Positions 1 through 11,630 are shown, numbered from the stretch's first letter. The stretch: 64,000 nt of DNA from Saturnia japonica (GCA_033032175.1 CM065328.1:7564690-7628689), one strand, 5' to 3'. Notes: generated by a model not told the origin, from the letters alone. Numbers and translations are program-made.

Positions 1-2090
1 ACTCGAATTTTTAACGTATCCATGATGACAAAAAAGATTGAAATGCGATGAAAATGTAACACTAATCAATAAACAAATGACTACTTTTGGAAAAGGAATT
101 CCATGTTTATAAAATAAAATTAATTTGAAATTAGAATTCTTAGCCAAACAAAAATTATTTTGATTTGAAATGGCCAGTACTGCAGAATGGCAATTTCATA
201 GGTAAAGACCTATTATTATCGATGATACGAGTAAACTCTAAAACAATTCTAAGCTTTGTAAATAATAAAATAAAGTATATAATCAATTGATACTGTAATC
301 AGAATGATTTAACATAAGCGGCTTTCACACTCGTATTGAATGCCTAGCGCAAAGCCGATAGATGGCGGCGCGGCGGCGTGTGCATTCCTTCAGTTATTAT
401 ATTTCGTTCTGTGTAGGTGCAGTAAAGATGTAGTAATTACGAAAACATGCAATTTTATCAGAAACTAGCTGTGCCCGCGACTGCACTTATTCCCTTTGCA
501 AGTATTTGCGGCACAAACAATCGTATCTTTTAATTGCGTTGACTTAAATATTTGATTTTTTCATATCTTCAAAGGATTACAGGGTCTTGATCGACAAACC
601 GAAGGTTAGACGGAGAATGAAGTGATACTACAAAGGTTCTCTTTTTTCCTTTGAGGTACGGAATCCTAAAAAAGATAATCTGGTGGTGCCCGTTAATTAT
701 TCTAGAGTTTTAATTTCTGGTCTTTATACAATCCTTTTATCTGAATGTGTACTGTATAGAGTGTCGATATATTTAAAAAAAAATCGTGTACATTTATACC
801 TACTTTATTCTTAAAGCATATTTAATACTTAATGCCTGGTAGTTACAACATTATTGCACGATTACACCCATTACACGGTCATTGGACGTTGAAGATTCTT
901 ACTGCATTTAAAAACTTGCAAAATACGGTACTTAACGAGGACTCAAATGTATTTTGATGATTTTAATATTACGAAAGCAAAATATAGAGATATTTTTTTT
1001 CACTCAATATTCTTTGCATTGTAATTGTCGGTAGAATCTTGAAATACATACTGGCATGTTCTTACATCATTAGTTACATAGTGTTTGCTTAATATTTTAA
1101 AATTCCTTTTCTTTATACAGAAGCTCAGAAGGCAGCGACATGTGTATATTATGTATATGTTGCTTTAGCTCGAATTTTACAGATAGAGAATTAGTCAGAT
1201 CTGTCTGATCTGATCAGTCTGGCCACTTTGGCACCCTTAAGTGCATGTTGCCCATGCTTTCGCGTCTGAGTACGCACTCGCCTCCAAGCCCGGTAAAGGT
1301 GTAAAACCCATCAGCGGCTCTGTTTTTGGATAGGCCTCCTCAGGCTTGTAATCAGTTCAAAAAACCCACTCGGACACAGATCTCTACCACCCCGCTATAC
1401 ACCGGTTGATTCCAAAAACCGACATGTCTTAGAACTTGAATACACTTAAATTATTTCAATTAACCTTCTCCTTTCGCTATTTTCCATTCTGAACAATAAT
1501 AAGTCAACTGTTACTAAAATTTACATTAAAAAAGGTTGAGGCTCTAATACAACGTACGTTATTGGAAGGTCAGAGGCGAAAGCCAAAACTACTTTGCGGT
1601 CGATCCAGGGCTCAAAGGAACTTGGTTGCGATAACGGAGTGGAATGAAGCACGTAGGTAACTAGATTACCGTAGTCGAACTGGCGCGTCATTCGCCCAAT
1701 ACAGAAGTTCTTGCACGCAATATCCAACGTCAACATTAACAAATGTATTGCCAATCCAAACTTTAATTTACACTCGGCATTAATATACTCAATTTCAGTT
1801 CTTAATAAGGCTTTATTTCTCGAAATTGGTAGAAATCATTATATTATAAATCGGCAAAATTGCATTCAGCATTTGATGCGTGCCTCGAAAGCTAATTCAT
1901 ATTGATTTTATGCTTACTGCAATTCGATTATAGGACTGTAAAATACAAACTAGTTTTTTTTTAAAGTTAACCTGAATCTTTTAATGATCTGATCGAATGT
2001 TGGAAGAAATAGAATTGAATATAAACTATACCGACACTCCTATTGTCCTATATTCTTACATATTTTTTTGTTCTAATAGGTATATCTGTC
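1..2090. other. Non-coding AT-rich stretch, no gene seen
   Basis: I see no gene here. All reading frames are short and look like chance. A short GC-rich patch lies at about 318-385 (alternating gc/gg runs around 361-380). Near 469 the text ACTAGCTGTGCCCGCGACT resembles the edge of a dispersed repeat common in Lepidoptera. The stretch 1190-1440 is less AT-rich than its surroundings, but I could not match it to anything else in the window. Confidence 0.6.
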
Positions 2091-2094
2091 TGTT

Positions 2095-2235
2095 CATTTT
2101 ATATTTCCAAATTCTTTATTAGACATATGTTATAAAAAAACAATGATCATAAATATAAAATTTAATTTTTGGACTGTCTGTCTAATGTTTGTTTGTATGT
2201 ACGGATTTAGCTGAAAAACGGTACACTTAATTTAT
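2095..2235 (-). repeat. Dispersed repeat family E, fragment
   Basis: The stretch reads CTGTCTGTCTAATGTTTG and then TACGGATTTAGC followed by AAAAACGG. This is the reverse complement of the tail seen at 34920-34975 and 46860-46915, where a GAGTTAAATC motif is followed by a cluster of CAGACAGACA. Boundaries are approximate. Confidence 0.5.
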
Positions 2236-2565
2236 AGTATTAATAATTGTCAATAATGTCAGTAAAAATAAAATGACGAGATGAAATTATTAAACGGGAG
2301 GAATCGCTAATCATTAACGGGGAAATGTACGTAAGTCTTGGGACGCCCTAGTTTTTCATATAACGATAAAATCCATTTTTATGTCAATCCATGTAAAAGA
2401 GTGAAAAATCAAACTGGATATTTAGGTTGCCTAGATAAATCAATGATCGTTGCATTTATAAGACAAATCATAATTGCAAAAATGTTTACAAGTTTTACAA
2501 TAGAAATACAATTTTGTATTAATTTATATTTTATACTATAGTTTTATCATTCATATGACATGGTG

Positions 2566-2705
2566 GTAGGGCTTTTAGGGCCCGCCTGGCTAGCTACCAC
2601 CCTCAAGTTGAAAACCTGTCGCCGAACTAACCATTTTGGGCCACATCGTCACTTAAGATCAGGTGATATTGTGGCCACAACGCTAAAACTTATAACGATA
2701 AAAAA
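2566..2705 (+). repeat. Dispersed repeat family A, copy 1
   Basis: Contains the two hallmarks of family A: CTGGCTAGCTACCACCCTCA near the left end, and GGCCACATCGTCACTTAAGA with a following GTGGCCACAACGCTAAAAC near the right end. The same order is found at 15975-16155, and in reverse at 14931-15030 and 45485-45635. The middle is shorter here than in the copy at 15975, so this copy carries an internal deletion. No coding function is apparent. Confidence 0.65.
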
Positions 2706-2715
2706 AACATTAGTA

Positions 2716-3955
2716 TTTTCAATTACTAATCTTATACAAGTATACATAACAAAACTACTAACAAAAAGAAATGAGACCACCCTTGAGGTATCCTCTTTCC
2801 AACGAAAAAAAAAACGTCTAAATCGGTTCATAAACAAAGTAGTTATGCCTAATCGAGAACCTCCTTCTATTTTTGAATCAGTTAAAAATAACAATCATCT
2901 TCAAATGTTAAATTTGCAACGTTTAATCGTAAAGTCTTTGAGAGGTTAGCATTGTCTACGATCGTCGACCCTTAATAATATGAGTTATCTCTTTCTAGCA
3001 GTCATGTAAGGAAATAATAGGTTTAGGCACCATTGTTATTCTATACTTATGCATTGTTTCACAAATTGGAATTGCCAATGGTATGTGATATAGGTATATC
3101 GGCTTTCATTGGTTGTCACTTTATCACTTTGTCACTTTTGTTATATAGTAATAAAAATGGTGTCAGGTTCCATTACGGCAGCAACGTCCATATTCTTCCC
3201 ATGACTATTATTTGTTTTACTGCTCTGAATACGCTTTGACACGCGAGTTGATTTTACTTAAACCTCAAGCATTCTGGTTTCATATAATATGACAATTTGT
3301 TTGTTTTGTTTTTTATTTAAACATGTACGTGTGTTGTGTGGTGTTATTGTCGAATAAATGCTTTTTCTTTCTTTCAAATTAATAATACTACACAAAAATA
3401 TATCACCTTATTTATCATTGATGGATAACTTCATCAAGTTATCTTTCTATAAGAAGTAGATCTTCAGTATTATTTTATTCGCTGTATTAGTTCGTATTTC
3501 ATATAAACGGATAAGTATCAGTACCTTGAAACTGTAATAAAGTGAATATAGGTATGTTTTATTCGATGTCAGAACAGCTCACAGCTCAATCAGCGAGGCC
3601 GTCGCCCCATCTCAGCGGATCCAAAGGGTCCCGTCAGTGCACGACAGCGCTTGATTACTTCCCGTCTACGCCTTTAATTTCGATCTAACTGATCGTCCGT
3701 GTTCCGATTGTTCTTCATGTGTTACTCGGGAACATTTTCATTTTCGTTTTTATTTCATTCCAGTTATGGTTCAGTTAAATTTAACGCTGATATCTGAGTT
3801 TTTGTATTACCAATACTTTTTTTTTTAAATTCATTAATTTAAAAAAACGTTCAGATAGGTAGGTTAGATTAATTCAATATCTGTTAGCTTCGAGATGTGC
3901 CAACAAACTTTTTGGAACTTATGAAAAAACATTTTGAATTTATACGGTAACCCTT
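2716..3955. other. Non-coding stretch, no gene seen
   Basis: I see no gene. A less AT-rich patch at about 3575-3700 (CAGCGGATCCAAAGGGTCCC and neighbours) stands out slightly, but it holds no long reading frame and no match elsewhere in the window. Around 3410-3440 is a short piece resembling family D (CATTGATGG followed by ACTTCATCA). Confidence 0.5.
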
Positions 3956-3959
3956 GTCG

Positions 3960-4135
3960 TCTGGATATGAAATAAAAATGTGATAATATCTGAACGATTG
4001 AAGAATGTTCTCGTAGTAATATCATGTAGCAGGAAATTCGGAACTGTACATTTTTTAGAGTATAAAAAAGCCAGTACGTCACTGATGTGCTAACGTGGTG
4101 TTAAAAAACCTGTGCCTTTCCTGAAAGATAAAAAA
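3960..4135 (+). repeat. Decayed copy of the sequence at 59480-59660
   Basis: This region aligns by eye with about 170 bp at 59480-59660. Shared landmarks in the same order are a GAAC-TGAAGAAT-like start, GGAACTGTACATTTTTTAGA against an equivalent GAACTGTGGATTTTTCAG, then CTAACGTGGTG and TGTGCCTTTCCT. The 59.5-kb copy is an open reading frame through this part, while this one has stops and small gaps. It is therefore probably a decayed relic of a once-coding repeat of unknown type. Confidence 0.5.
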
Positions 4136-4139
4136 GTTT

Positions 4140-5145
4140 TAGTTAAAAAAGTTTGCAAAATAGTGTTTTTGACAGCTTAGTATGATTAACCTACTGGTCC
4201 TAATGCACGAGTTCTTAGCTTCAATTCTCAGGCCGAGCAAAGTGTTATTCAAGGTTTTTCTATGAAATTCGCAGTAGCAGATTGGTTTTGTGCCCTATTA
4301 ATGACAATAGACTGGCCCTTATTACATGGGACCTAAAATATACCCGGCGAACTATGGGTGTATATTAGTAAACCTCTGCAAAACCCTTTGGGGAATACAG
4401 GCGTTATGGTATATTATGTTACATTATCCAAAATATTATGTCGTCCTAATCACTTTCTTAAATAAGAAGAAGGAATAACAAAACAATCACAAGAGAATAT
4501 AATATTCATTAAAGAACTGACAGAGCAGGTAAGTATGTAGGTACACAAACATTTCGTAATAACGAGATGTCCACGATTGCCCCGAGGATCAATCCAACTT
4601 TTTAAATTAAGGGCAGCAGGGAAACTCGACATAAATGCGAAATGAAAGAAACATGCAAAAAGTTTTACTCGGACAATTCTTAATTTATGGGTTCTTATTT
4701 CTGTTAATAAAAGTTCGATTCTATCTGTGTTTATTTTATGTTTGAGGTGATATTTAATACTGGATGTTTACTGCCAATTACTGGAATAGAAAATGCTAGT
4801 TGAAAAAAATCGAGCACAAATAAATTACGCCGCTGCAAACATGGAAACAAAATACTCCAAGTAATTGCTTCGCGGTATAAGTCCTTGCAGGTAGATACGT
4901 TAAAAAGTGTCACACGGCTTTGTAACGAGGAAGTTATATTTCACAAATATTTAACAGAAATTCCCTATAACTTATTTTTCACTTAAAAACAATAAAATAA
5001 GGATCGCAGTTCGTTTTATCACGCAAAAGTGTTTACAGTGTTCTTGAGAGTAAGATTAGTAAAATAGTTGTGTTCCTGCGGTGACTAGAGTTGCCAGAGG
5101 TCTTCGGAACTCTTGTTTCAATCTATTACCAGTGGCTGCTTTCAT
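4140..5145. other. Non-coding stretch, no gene seen
   Basis: No gene, RNA gene or clear repeat is visible. Near 5070 the text TTGTGTTCCTGCGGTG matches the start of the repeat at 20800, so a fragment of family F may lie at about 5060-5110. Confidence 0.5.
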
Positions 5146-5150
5146 TTTTT

Positions 5151-5350
5151 TACGGCCGTTTTCAATAATTAATCTATCTAACCACTGTTTTTGCTACTAA
5201 TGACAGAAATATACGTCTGTTGGTAAAAGCTTTACTATGAACTAGCTATCCGAAGATACATTCATGAAATGCAAAAGCTTACCAAAATATATATCTTTCT
5301 ATCGTCAGTAACAAAAACAGTGATTATATATATTATTCAAAAACGGCCAG
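5151..5350. mobile_element. Foldback MITE-like element with about 75-bp inverted arms
   Basis: The left arm (about 5152-5232) begins CGGCCGTTTT, contains CCACTGTTTTTGCTACT and ends GGTAAAAGCTT. The right arm (about 5276-5348), read on the opposite strand, begins GGCCGTTTTTGAATAA, contains CACTGTTTTTGTTACT and ends GGTAAGCTT. The arms match in order over about 75 bases with a few gaps, leaving a short loop around 5235-5275. There is no coding capacity. This is the structure of a non-autonomous foldback/MITE. I could not define a clean target-site duplication, so the superfamily is unknown. Confidence 0.65.
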
Positions 5351-5454
5351 TCTGTTGTTAAATGGCTATGTAAGCCTATGGACACTTGTAATACCATAGG
5401 TATTTATAACTTGCTGACCTAGGCTGAACAAAACACTAGGTTATTTGGCTGCGA

Positions 5455-5690
5455 TGTGTTGGAAGGAGGAAATACTCCAGTCGGGTTAGTAGGGCTGTTT
5501 ACCTGACTAGATCACAAAAGTCCGTCATAGTGACTCGCTTTTGCATGTAGTAATTTCGGGATAAACCTGTGCATATCAAGTTAAGTTAATGAAGACCGGC
5601 TTGACAGCGGCAACCGTCGATGGATTACGATCTCTGGGTAGTTGCTGGTGTGTTAGGATCATGCTGTGCTTACCATCAGAAATGAGGCAT
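5455..5690 (+). repeat. Dispersed repeat family B, copy 1
   Basis: Shares a long ordered series of matches with 56025-56262: AGTCCGTCATAGTGACT, TTGCATGTAGT (TTGCGTGTCG in the other copy), CAGCGGCAACCGTCGATGG and GGATTACGATCTCT, ending in a TTACCATCAG motif. The two copies are clearly related but diverged. No reading frame of note. I do not recognise the family. Confidence 0.7.
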
Positions 5691-5694
5691 CAAT

Positions 5695-6945
5695 TTCTCG
5701 TGCTACTATTTTAAATAAAATGCAGTCAATGGCAAAAAGTTGAGTACTTACATAACTCGTTATAACAAAATTAATCTCGTGTTCCAACCCAGCCCCTCGA
5801 ATTAAATTCCCTCTTTTTTCACTTGTTGTGAAATGTTTAACTTCATTTTTATAAGCTACTAAGCCTGTAAGCAAACAAAAAATACATAATTATATTAGAT
5901 GCAAAAATTAAAATAGATTTTCACTTAAAGACTTCTAATGAACATATTATTTTGAAAATAATTTTAACTTAAGTCCTTATGTTTTTAAGACATATATATT
6001 ATTCTTAGTAGTTTAGAAAGTAACTATTAAAATAAATTAAAAAATATATATATAACATTGAAAAGATCAGCGAGAAAGTTTAAGAGAAGTCTTGTAAATC
6101 CGAATGGAATTTACAAAAGCCTTTTGAGGTAATGAGGCGCCCTTTGTCAGTCAAAGCGAGCATCTTATAAACCGTATAATAGTGAAAATGGAATAAGCCG
6201 GATTTTAGAAAATTATCAAAAAATAAATAAACGAAATGAACGGAAACATAAGGTATTTAAATAAAGAGACAAGAGCAGTAGGGATAAGTAATTGGTTGAG
6301 GATTAACAAAAAAAAAATGGTTCTCTGCCATCATTAATAATAATAATAACCAATGAGCGTGCTTGAAAAGATTGGTGAATGTTGAAGAAGAGAAAGATGT
6401 ATCCCAGGATCGTAGCAAGTGGAAGGACGTGGTCCCTGCCTACCCCGTTGGGAAAGAGACGTGATGTATGCATGTAAATAACCAACATATTGTGGTTCGT
6501 TATAGTATATATAGAACAAACAAATACACAGACGATGCACTTAATAAAATGTAGACACGAATATTGAAATTTATTTACTGGCAATCTGTAAGCCGAACTC
6601 CTTTCAATTCAACATATCAATAGATATTGATAAAATGAAGGCTTTGTTAAGAGCTTGTTATTGTAAGGAATTGAACTAATTATGGGTGGTTTTAAAATTA
6701 AAACAATTCTTGTTGACAGAAATTAACAGTGTAGTAACATGAACAAGAAAAGTAACAGAAATATATTGAAAGATACTCCTATCACAAAATTCGGGTAAAT
6801 TTTATTAGATAGAATAGAATTAGATAGATTAAAATTTTTAGTTGGTTTTTTTTTACTTATTTACTCACCACAGGAATACAATACAAGGGTTTTTGTAAGG
6901 GTAGAGGTATTTTACCTGTCAGGCTTTAGAGAAAAAATTCCATGA
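5695..6945. other. Non-coding AT-rich stretch, no gene seen
   Basis: Only short chance reading frames on either strand. No repeat match found by eye. Confidence 0.55.
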
Positions 6946-6949
6946 CGTT

Positions 6950-7360
6950 TGTTCGGGCTCATAAATTGGTCAGGGGCATGCAAAATTACTTTGTTTTTTT
7001 TTTTTAATTACCCCTAAATTAAAAATCAGTGATGACTGGTAACTTGCGTGGGATTCGGACGGATACCGACAGAGTTTTATGTTTCGGCACTTAAGTTACT
7101 ATACGTAAAGGTGCTGTGCATATCTTGGTTTGGCGTTTAGAGTAAATGCATTTGGATCCGGAAACACTGAGATAATAAACATAATCGGCGGCAACGTCGG
7201 TGGCGAAATGTAAGTAAGCCTTCATCTTGGTTATAGTATGCTATATTTGGCGGTTATTTTATGTGGTATCTACTTCCAGTCAATTTTCAATATCCAGTCC
7301 ACTTTATCTACAAATGTAGCTTATCACACCCGGTGTGTGGTGATTGCCATCTCAGAGTTA
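6950..7360 (+). repeat. Dispersed repeat family C, copy 1
   Basis: Matches 10320-10705 over about 380 bases. Shared blocks include TTGTTCGGGCT, ATGCAAAATTA, AAGGTGCTGTGCATAT, GAGTAAACGCATTTGGA (with variants), GTGAGCCTTCATC (with variants), and a TATCACACC near the end. A 101-codon frame inside it (from 7261) is not conserved in the second copy and is not a gene. Type of element unknown. Confidence 0.7.
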
Positions 7361-7364
7361 TTGT

Positions 7365-7955
7365 GCAGAGAAACCGGATTTGTTTTATCCTAGCTCGACA
7401 AAGTAACAATACTGCACCTGATGGTAAGAGCACCGTGCAATCCAATAAAATCGGCGACTGTCGTGGGATCTACAATCTATCATCAGTCGACGTCTCATGC
7501 CGGACTGATCAAATGTCTCTTCTCCTTAATAAAACTCTAGCACCAACTGCGTTTTCTATATCTTAAACAAGTGAGTCAGAAGCAAGAAATTTCGCACAAA
7601 AGTTTCCTATAAACTGAACTTCAATACACATCAAAATTGAGATTTAAAAAAAAACATTGCCTGATTGGGTCAAATAGGATGGTGTAAAATATTTAACTAG
7701 GTACGTAAATAATTTTCTAAAACTCACGGTTTTTGATATGCCAAGAATAGTCAAGAATGGAATGTAATTATTGTTAGAATAAAGATTAAAGAGTTGATGG
7801 CTCCGTAGTAGAGTATTCGGATACCATATCGATCGATGTACCTACGAATCTTACCATCAGGCTTAGTTTTCGTTGAAAGAAATCGAATCATATCAGAATC
7901 AATTGAAACCGTTCTATCCTGGTAGCCTTACAGTGTTAGGATGTAAAAACATTCT
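7365..7955. other. Non-coding stretch, no gene seen
   Basis: Holds possible extra sequence of family C (to about 7480) and otherwise nothing recognisable. Confidence 0.5.
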
Positions 7956-7959
7956 TATA

Positions 7960-8085
7960 CCTGACTGGCTAACTATGACCCTCAAGTTAAAATGTGTTTT
8001 GGCAACTGCACTTAAATAGCTTTATGCATCTTGGACGACAACATCTCTTAATATTAGGTTATACTGTGGTACAATGCTAATTTTT
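7960..8085 (+). repeat. Dispersed repeat family A, degenerate copy 2
   Basis: Weaker version of family A: CTGACTGGCTAACTATGACC followed by CTCAAGTTAAAAT, then AACTGCACTTAAATAG and TTAATATTAGGTTATACTGT. Order and spacing match copy 1, but many positions differ. Confidence 0.5.
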
Positions 8086-8089
8086 TTTT

Positions 8090-9035
8090 ATAAAATACTA
8101 CATTCCCTTTAAAAAGACTTATACATCTATTATACAAACAAATGAACATTGGGACTTTCTAGAACTAAAGACTTTCATTCCGCTCCATTACGAAATTCTC
8201 GTGTAAATTCTTGGAGACAAATTAATGAACGTGGGAGATTTATTACAGCAGTCTCATTAGCGAACACGATTTACGATTCCACGAAGGGCCTTAGGATTCA
8301 CTGTGAATTTTACTAAATATAGTTATTTAGTTAGTTATTGGTTACTAACCAATGATGAAAAAAGTTGTTTTATAACTTCGCAGTTATATCCAAAGTAATA
8401 TAATAAAAAATTAAAGTTTGTCCAGTACGTCGTAGCCGCCGCAGGTAATCCCGAAAACAAACCAATATACTTTATCGCTTATATGAATTTGTGCTAACTT
8501 AGATTGTGTCCAGTTTAATAAAATAGAGTAACTTCAAAATACGAATATAATAAAAGTCTAAGAAAAAGTAATTTATATATTTCATTCAAACAAAATTTCC
8601 ATAACAATGTAACAATTATGTTAAAGCAAATTCTATATATGGACGCCCATTAATTTAAAGTTTGTAGTCTTAACGTAGGTAAAGTCGGTATTAAAGCTAA
8701 TTATTACGTTTGATATCAAATTATTAAGTAATGATTTGTAGGAATTTACCTTTATTGACCATACGGCTTCGTGAATAGAAGGAAATTTCGTATATTCTAA
8801 ACCTATTTGAGAATTATTTAAGTGTTGAAGCTATAAAATGTACTTATTCAAAATACTTTAATGTCTTAAGATAAATATATTATACCAGTGTGTGTTAGCA
8901 GTTATGTCTTAAGGAACTGAAACATAGTCGTTTACTATGGGCCTAGTAAGAAAACTTAACATCACTCAATGGAATCTACTAAGGGTAGTCTATGCTCGCA
9001 ATTTCTTTTTTATGCTAGACTTAATTGGGAGTGTG
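8090..9035. other. Non-coding AT-rich stretch, no gene seen
   Basis: No gene or repeat recognised on either strand. Confidence 0.55.
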
Positions 9036-9039
9036 CGGG

Positions 9040-9210
9040 GTTACGTTGCTCGTTGAATGAATGGCTGATGGAAGTTAAGAGTTTTCGAGTATCGACTACG
9101 TACCGGACGACAGTGTAGACCGACTCACCACAAGATAGATGGAAAACCTGCTGATGCTGATCGGTAGTTGTGGCGTTAATTGTGGGATACTTATGTCCAG
9201 AAAAGAATGT
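9040..9210 (+). pseudogene. RTE-type LINE relic, end of the reverse-transcriptase protein
   Basis: A decayed fragment of the carboxy-terminal tail of an RTE-clade ORF. In the plus direction the text around 9085-9200 follows the order found at 50335-50490: a TTTTCGAGT (variant of TTCTCGAGT), CGACTACGTAC, GACGACAG, GACCGACTCACCACAAG, ATGGAAAACCTG, and finally TATGTCCAG. In the intact relative this encodes a conserved tail ending in an AYVQQW-like motif. Here the frame is broken several times. A 102-codon frame on the opposite strand across the same bases is a shadow. Confidence 0.5.
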
Positions 9211-9214
9211 GTTT

Positions 9215-9505
9215 CGGCTGAGATGAAAATTTATTTTAACTGTCAGGGTTCCTATTGTAAAATAAACTTTATCAGCAATACGAGGCCATAGACTAATTAG
9301 GACTAGTATTCGATACACATTTCCACTTTATACTTCCAGCCAATTTTCGAGAAATAGAGCCTTGACAAAGACAGACAGAAATACGGATAACAAAATGATC
9401 ATCTAAAGGGTTTGGTTTATTAGTTATATGTAGGTTTTCATTTAAATACACATTTTACTGACAACAATAAACAAAGACATATATTTAACAATAATGTTTT
9501 GCTAT
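9215..9505. other. Non-coding stretch, no gene seen
   Basis: Around 9370-9385 a CAGACAGA motif next to ATACGGAT suggests a tiny fragment of family E. Otherwise nothing recognised. Confidence 0.45.
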
Positions 9506-9509
9506 ACAA

Positions 9510-9761
9510 TTTATACTAATATTATATAGCTAAAGAGTTTGTTTGTTTGGTTGAACAAGCTAATTTCAGGCACTTTAAGGTTTGAATGGAAAAATTATTT
9601 TAGTGTTAGATAGACCATTTATCGAGGAAGGAGGCTATATAACGTCACGCTACACCCAATAGGAGTGGAACATCAATGAAAAATGTTGCAAAAATGGGAA
9701 AATTTATTCCTTTTGAGAGCTTCCATTATGTAACGCAGACGAAGTTGCGAGGGTCAGCTAG
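9510..9761 (+). mobile_element. Short non-autonomous Helitron-like element
   Basis: Starts TTTATACTAATATTATATAG, close to a TCTATACTAATATTATAAAG start that I know from abundant lepidopteran Helitron-like repeats. It carries TTTGTTTGTTTGGTTGAACA, AGTGTTAGATAGACCATTTA and CACGCTACACCCAATAGGAG inside, and ends GGGTCAGCTAG followed by T. A CTAG end (the CTRR rule), the absence of inverted terminal repeats and the absence of an obvious target duplication all fit Helitrons. A reverse copy lies at 56690-56952. No coding capacity. Confidence 0.6.
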
Positions 9762-9764
9762 TAA

Positions 9765-10255
9765 TTAATATTCGTTAAAATGAATGAACAGTGAGTGACC
9801 TTCATACAAATGGCAAGTTAATAGATTTCCGGTCAATATAGCCGTTTCTAATTAAATTCCAATAAATCTAATTAGGTGCGACCTCGGAAAAATGCCTTAT
9901 TAGTTGTTTTTTTTTTTTTTTAGACAACAAACAGTTCGCTTAAATATGGTAAATGAATATCCGTATGTTTACTTATTATAATATATCAATTGTTTATGAT
10001 AAATTCGTTCTTACAAAATATACGACGAGATATAGTTAAAAATACATATTTTTTTCATAATACTACCTTTCGTAGATTGTATAAAATTATTGTTTGTTAA
10101 AATTAATGTGTTAAACATTACAGATTTGCTGGACAATAAGTTTGAAGTCTATGTCAGGAAATGAGTCCCTCTCTGTGCATATACTAAAATAATATAATTA
10201 TTACTTAACTATAAATATACTTAACACGGTAAAAAAAATTATAAGTCCTATGTCA
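9765..10255. other. Non-coding AT-rich stretch, no gene seen
   Basis: Nothing recognised apart from T-rich and A-rich runs (for example 9907-9920). Confidence 0.55.
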
Positions 10256-10256
10256 G

Positions 10257-10312
10257 ATCTAATTTCTTACCGGCTTCTCTCGATGACTGGGATGTTTTTT
10301 AACCGTTGGTAG
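10257..10312 (-). repeat. Short repeat shared with 33340-33400
   Basis: CTTCTCTCGATGACTGGGAT followed by GTTTTTT here corresponds to CTTCTCGATGGCTGGGATGT at 33360. Similar sequence occurs widely in Lepidoptera near LINE 3' ends. This assignment is from memory and not proven. Confidence 0.4.
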
Positions 10313-10319
10313 TGTTACT

Positions 10320-10705
10320 GATTGTTCGGGCTAATAAATTGGTTGGGGTATGCAAAATTATTTTTGTTCTTAAATTACTCCTTATAATAAAAATCGGAGA
10401 TGACTGGTCACTTGCTCGTGGGACTCGGCTAACATCTCACGACAAAGTTGTAATTGTTTCGGCGGTATAGTGCATAACTAAAGGTGCTGTGCATATTTCG
10501 GCTTGGAGTAAACGCATTTGGAGCCTGGATCTCTTGCATTAATATCATCGGCGGAAAGGTAAGTGAGCCTTCATCCCGGATATAGTATACCATATTCGTC
10601 AGTTATTTTGTGTGATATCTACTTCCAACCAGTTTAAAAATATACAGTCCACTTGATCTACAGAGGTAGAATATCACACCCAGTGTCTGAGTGGTGGTTG
10701 CCACC
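10320..10705 (+). repeat. Dispersed repeat family C, copy 2
   Basis: Second copy of the repeat at 6950-7360, with the same block order from GATTGTTCGGGCT to TATCACACCCAGTGT. It ends about 50 bases before the left limit of the BEL/Pao remnant, so the retrotransposon fragment may sit directly against it or inside it. Confidence 0.7.
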
Positions 10706-10811
10706 ACACTGACTAACGTTAATAATTGCCTCCTTGCCTCTTCCGCAATTTAGGCCAAATTGAGTAAAGTATTTAAAGTCATCATTAGTTAAAAAATTAA
10801 ATCTGAAACCT

Positions 10812-11630
10812 ATGACTCAGAATACCTTCATAGTGGGTGTAGGAAATAAAGGTAGCAAAACTACAAGTTATGTAAATGTCTCGTTACAATCAAGTGTTCA
10901 TGAGGTGAAGTTTAATGTTAAATGTCATATAGTGGGCTCAATAACCACTAAATTGCCACAAAGTTATATTAATATTTCCTCTTTAATTGTTCCTAATGTT
11001 CCACTGGCTGATCTTAATTTTAACACTCCTTCAGAGATATCTCTATTGTTGGGGGCTGATTTTTATTTCAGTATATTATTGGATGGCCATATTAAGTTGG
11101 ATAATAATTTAATGTTACAAAACACATTGTTTGGCTATGTATTTGGAGGTTCAATAATGCCATCTTCTCAGAACAATGCTAATTGTCTTGTATCTAGCTG
11201 TATTTGGAGTAATACTGTACAAGATATTGAGTGCTGTAGTGGCTTCCAACAGTTGAATGAAACAATGAAGCAGTTTTGGCTTGCAGAAAAAATTCCTGAA
11301 GAGCCTAATGTAAGCGTTCAAACTAAATCTGAGTTTGAACAGGCTGAAAATTATTTTAAAAATTCTGTTCAATTAATTAAAAATAGATTTTATGTTGACA
11401 TGCCCTTAAAGGTTCCTTTAAATGAGTTGCATCTTGGGGACTCATTTTCTATTGCTCTTCAGAGATTTTTTGCTTTAGAACTAAGATTCAAAACAAATTC
11501 AAATTATTACTTGAAATATAAAAGATTCATAGATGAATACTTGTCCTTAGGTCATGCAAAAGTAGTAGATATTAGCAGCTATGATGTTAATAATGATCCT
11601 GTTTGTTTTTGGAGCATCATGGAGTCATGA
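10812..11630 (+). pseudogene. BEL/Pao protease and start of RT region (fragment)
   Basis: About 272 codons, with no proven start. The reading frame is open a little upstream of 10812, so the ATG there is probably internal. Residues of the type LLGADFYFSILLDG (about 75-92) followed by FGYVFGG (about 106-112) are the conserved end of the aspartic-protease (A16/DUF1758-like) region of BEL/Pao polyproteins. The catalytic Asp motif expected upstream is missing through truncation. From about residue 150, FWLAEKIPEE and the later SIALQRFFALE stretch match the linker leading into RT. The frame ends when it slips, near a T-rich run (11598-11611), into the next coding block. Confidence 0.75.

Noticed and set aside
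7261..7566. 101-codon open frame on the plus strand
   Set aside because: It overlaps repeat family C, is not conserved in the second copy at 10320-10705, and has no recognisable domain.
9010..9318. 102-codon open frame on the minus strand
   Set aside because: It lies opposite a decayed RTE fragment that reads on the plus strand, so it is an antisense shadow.
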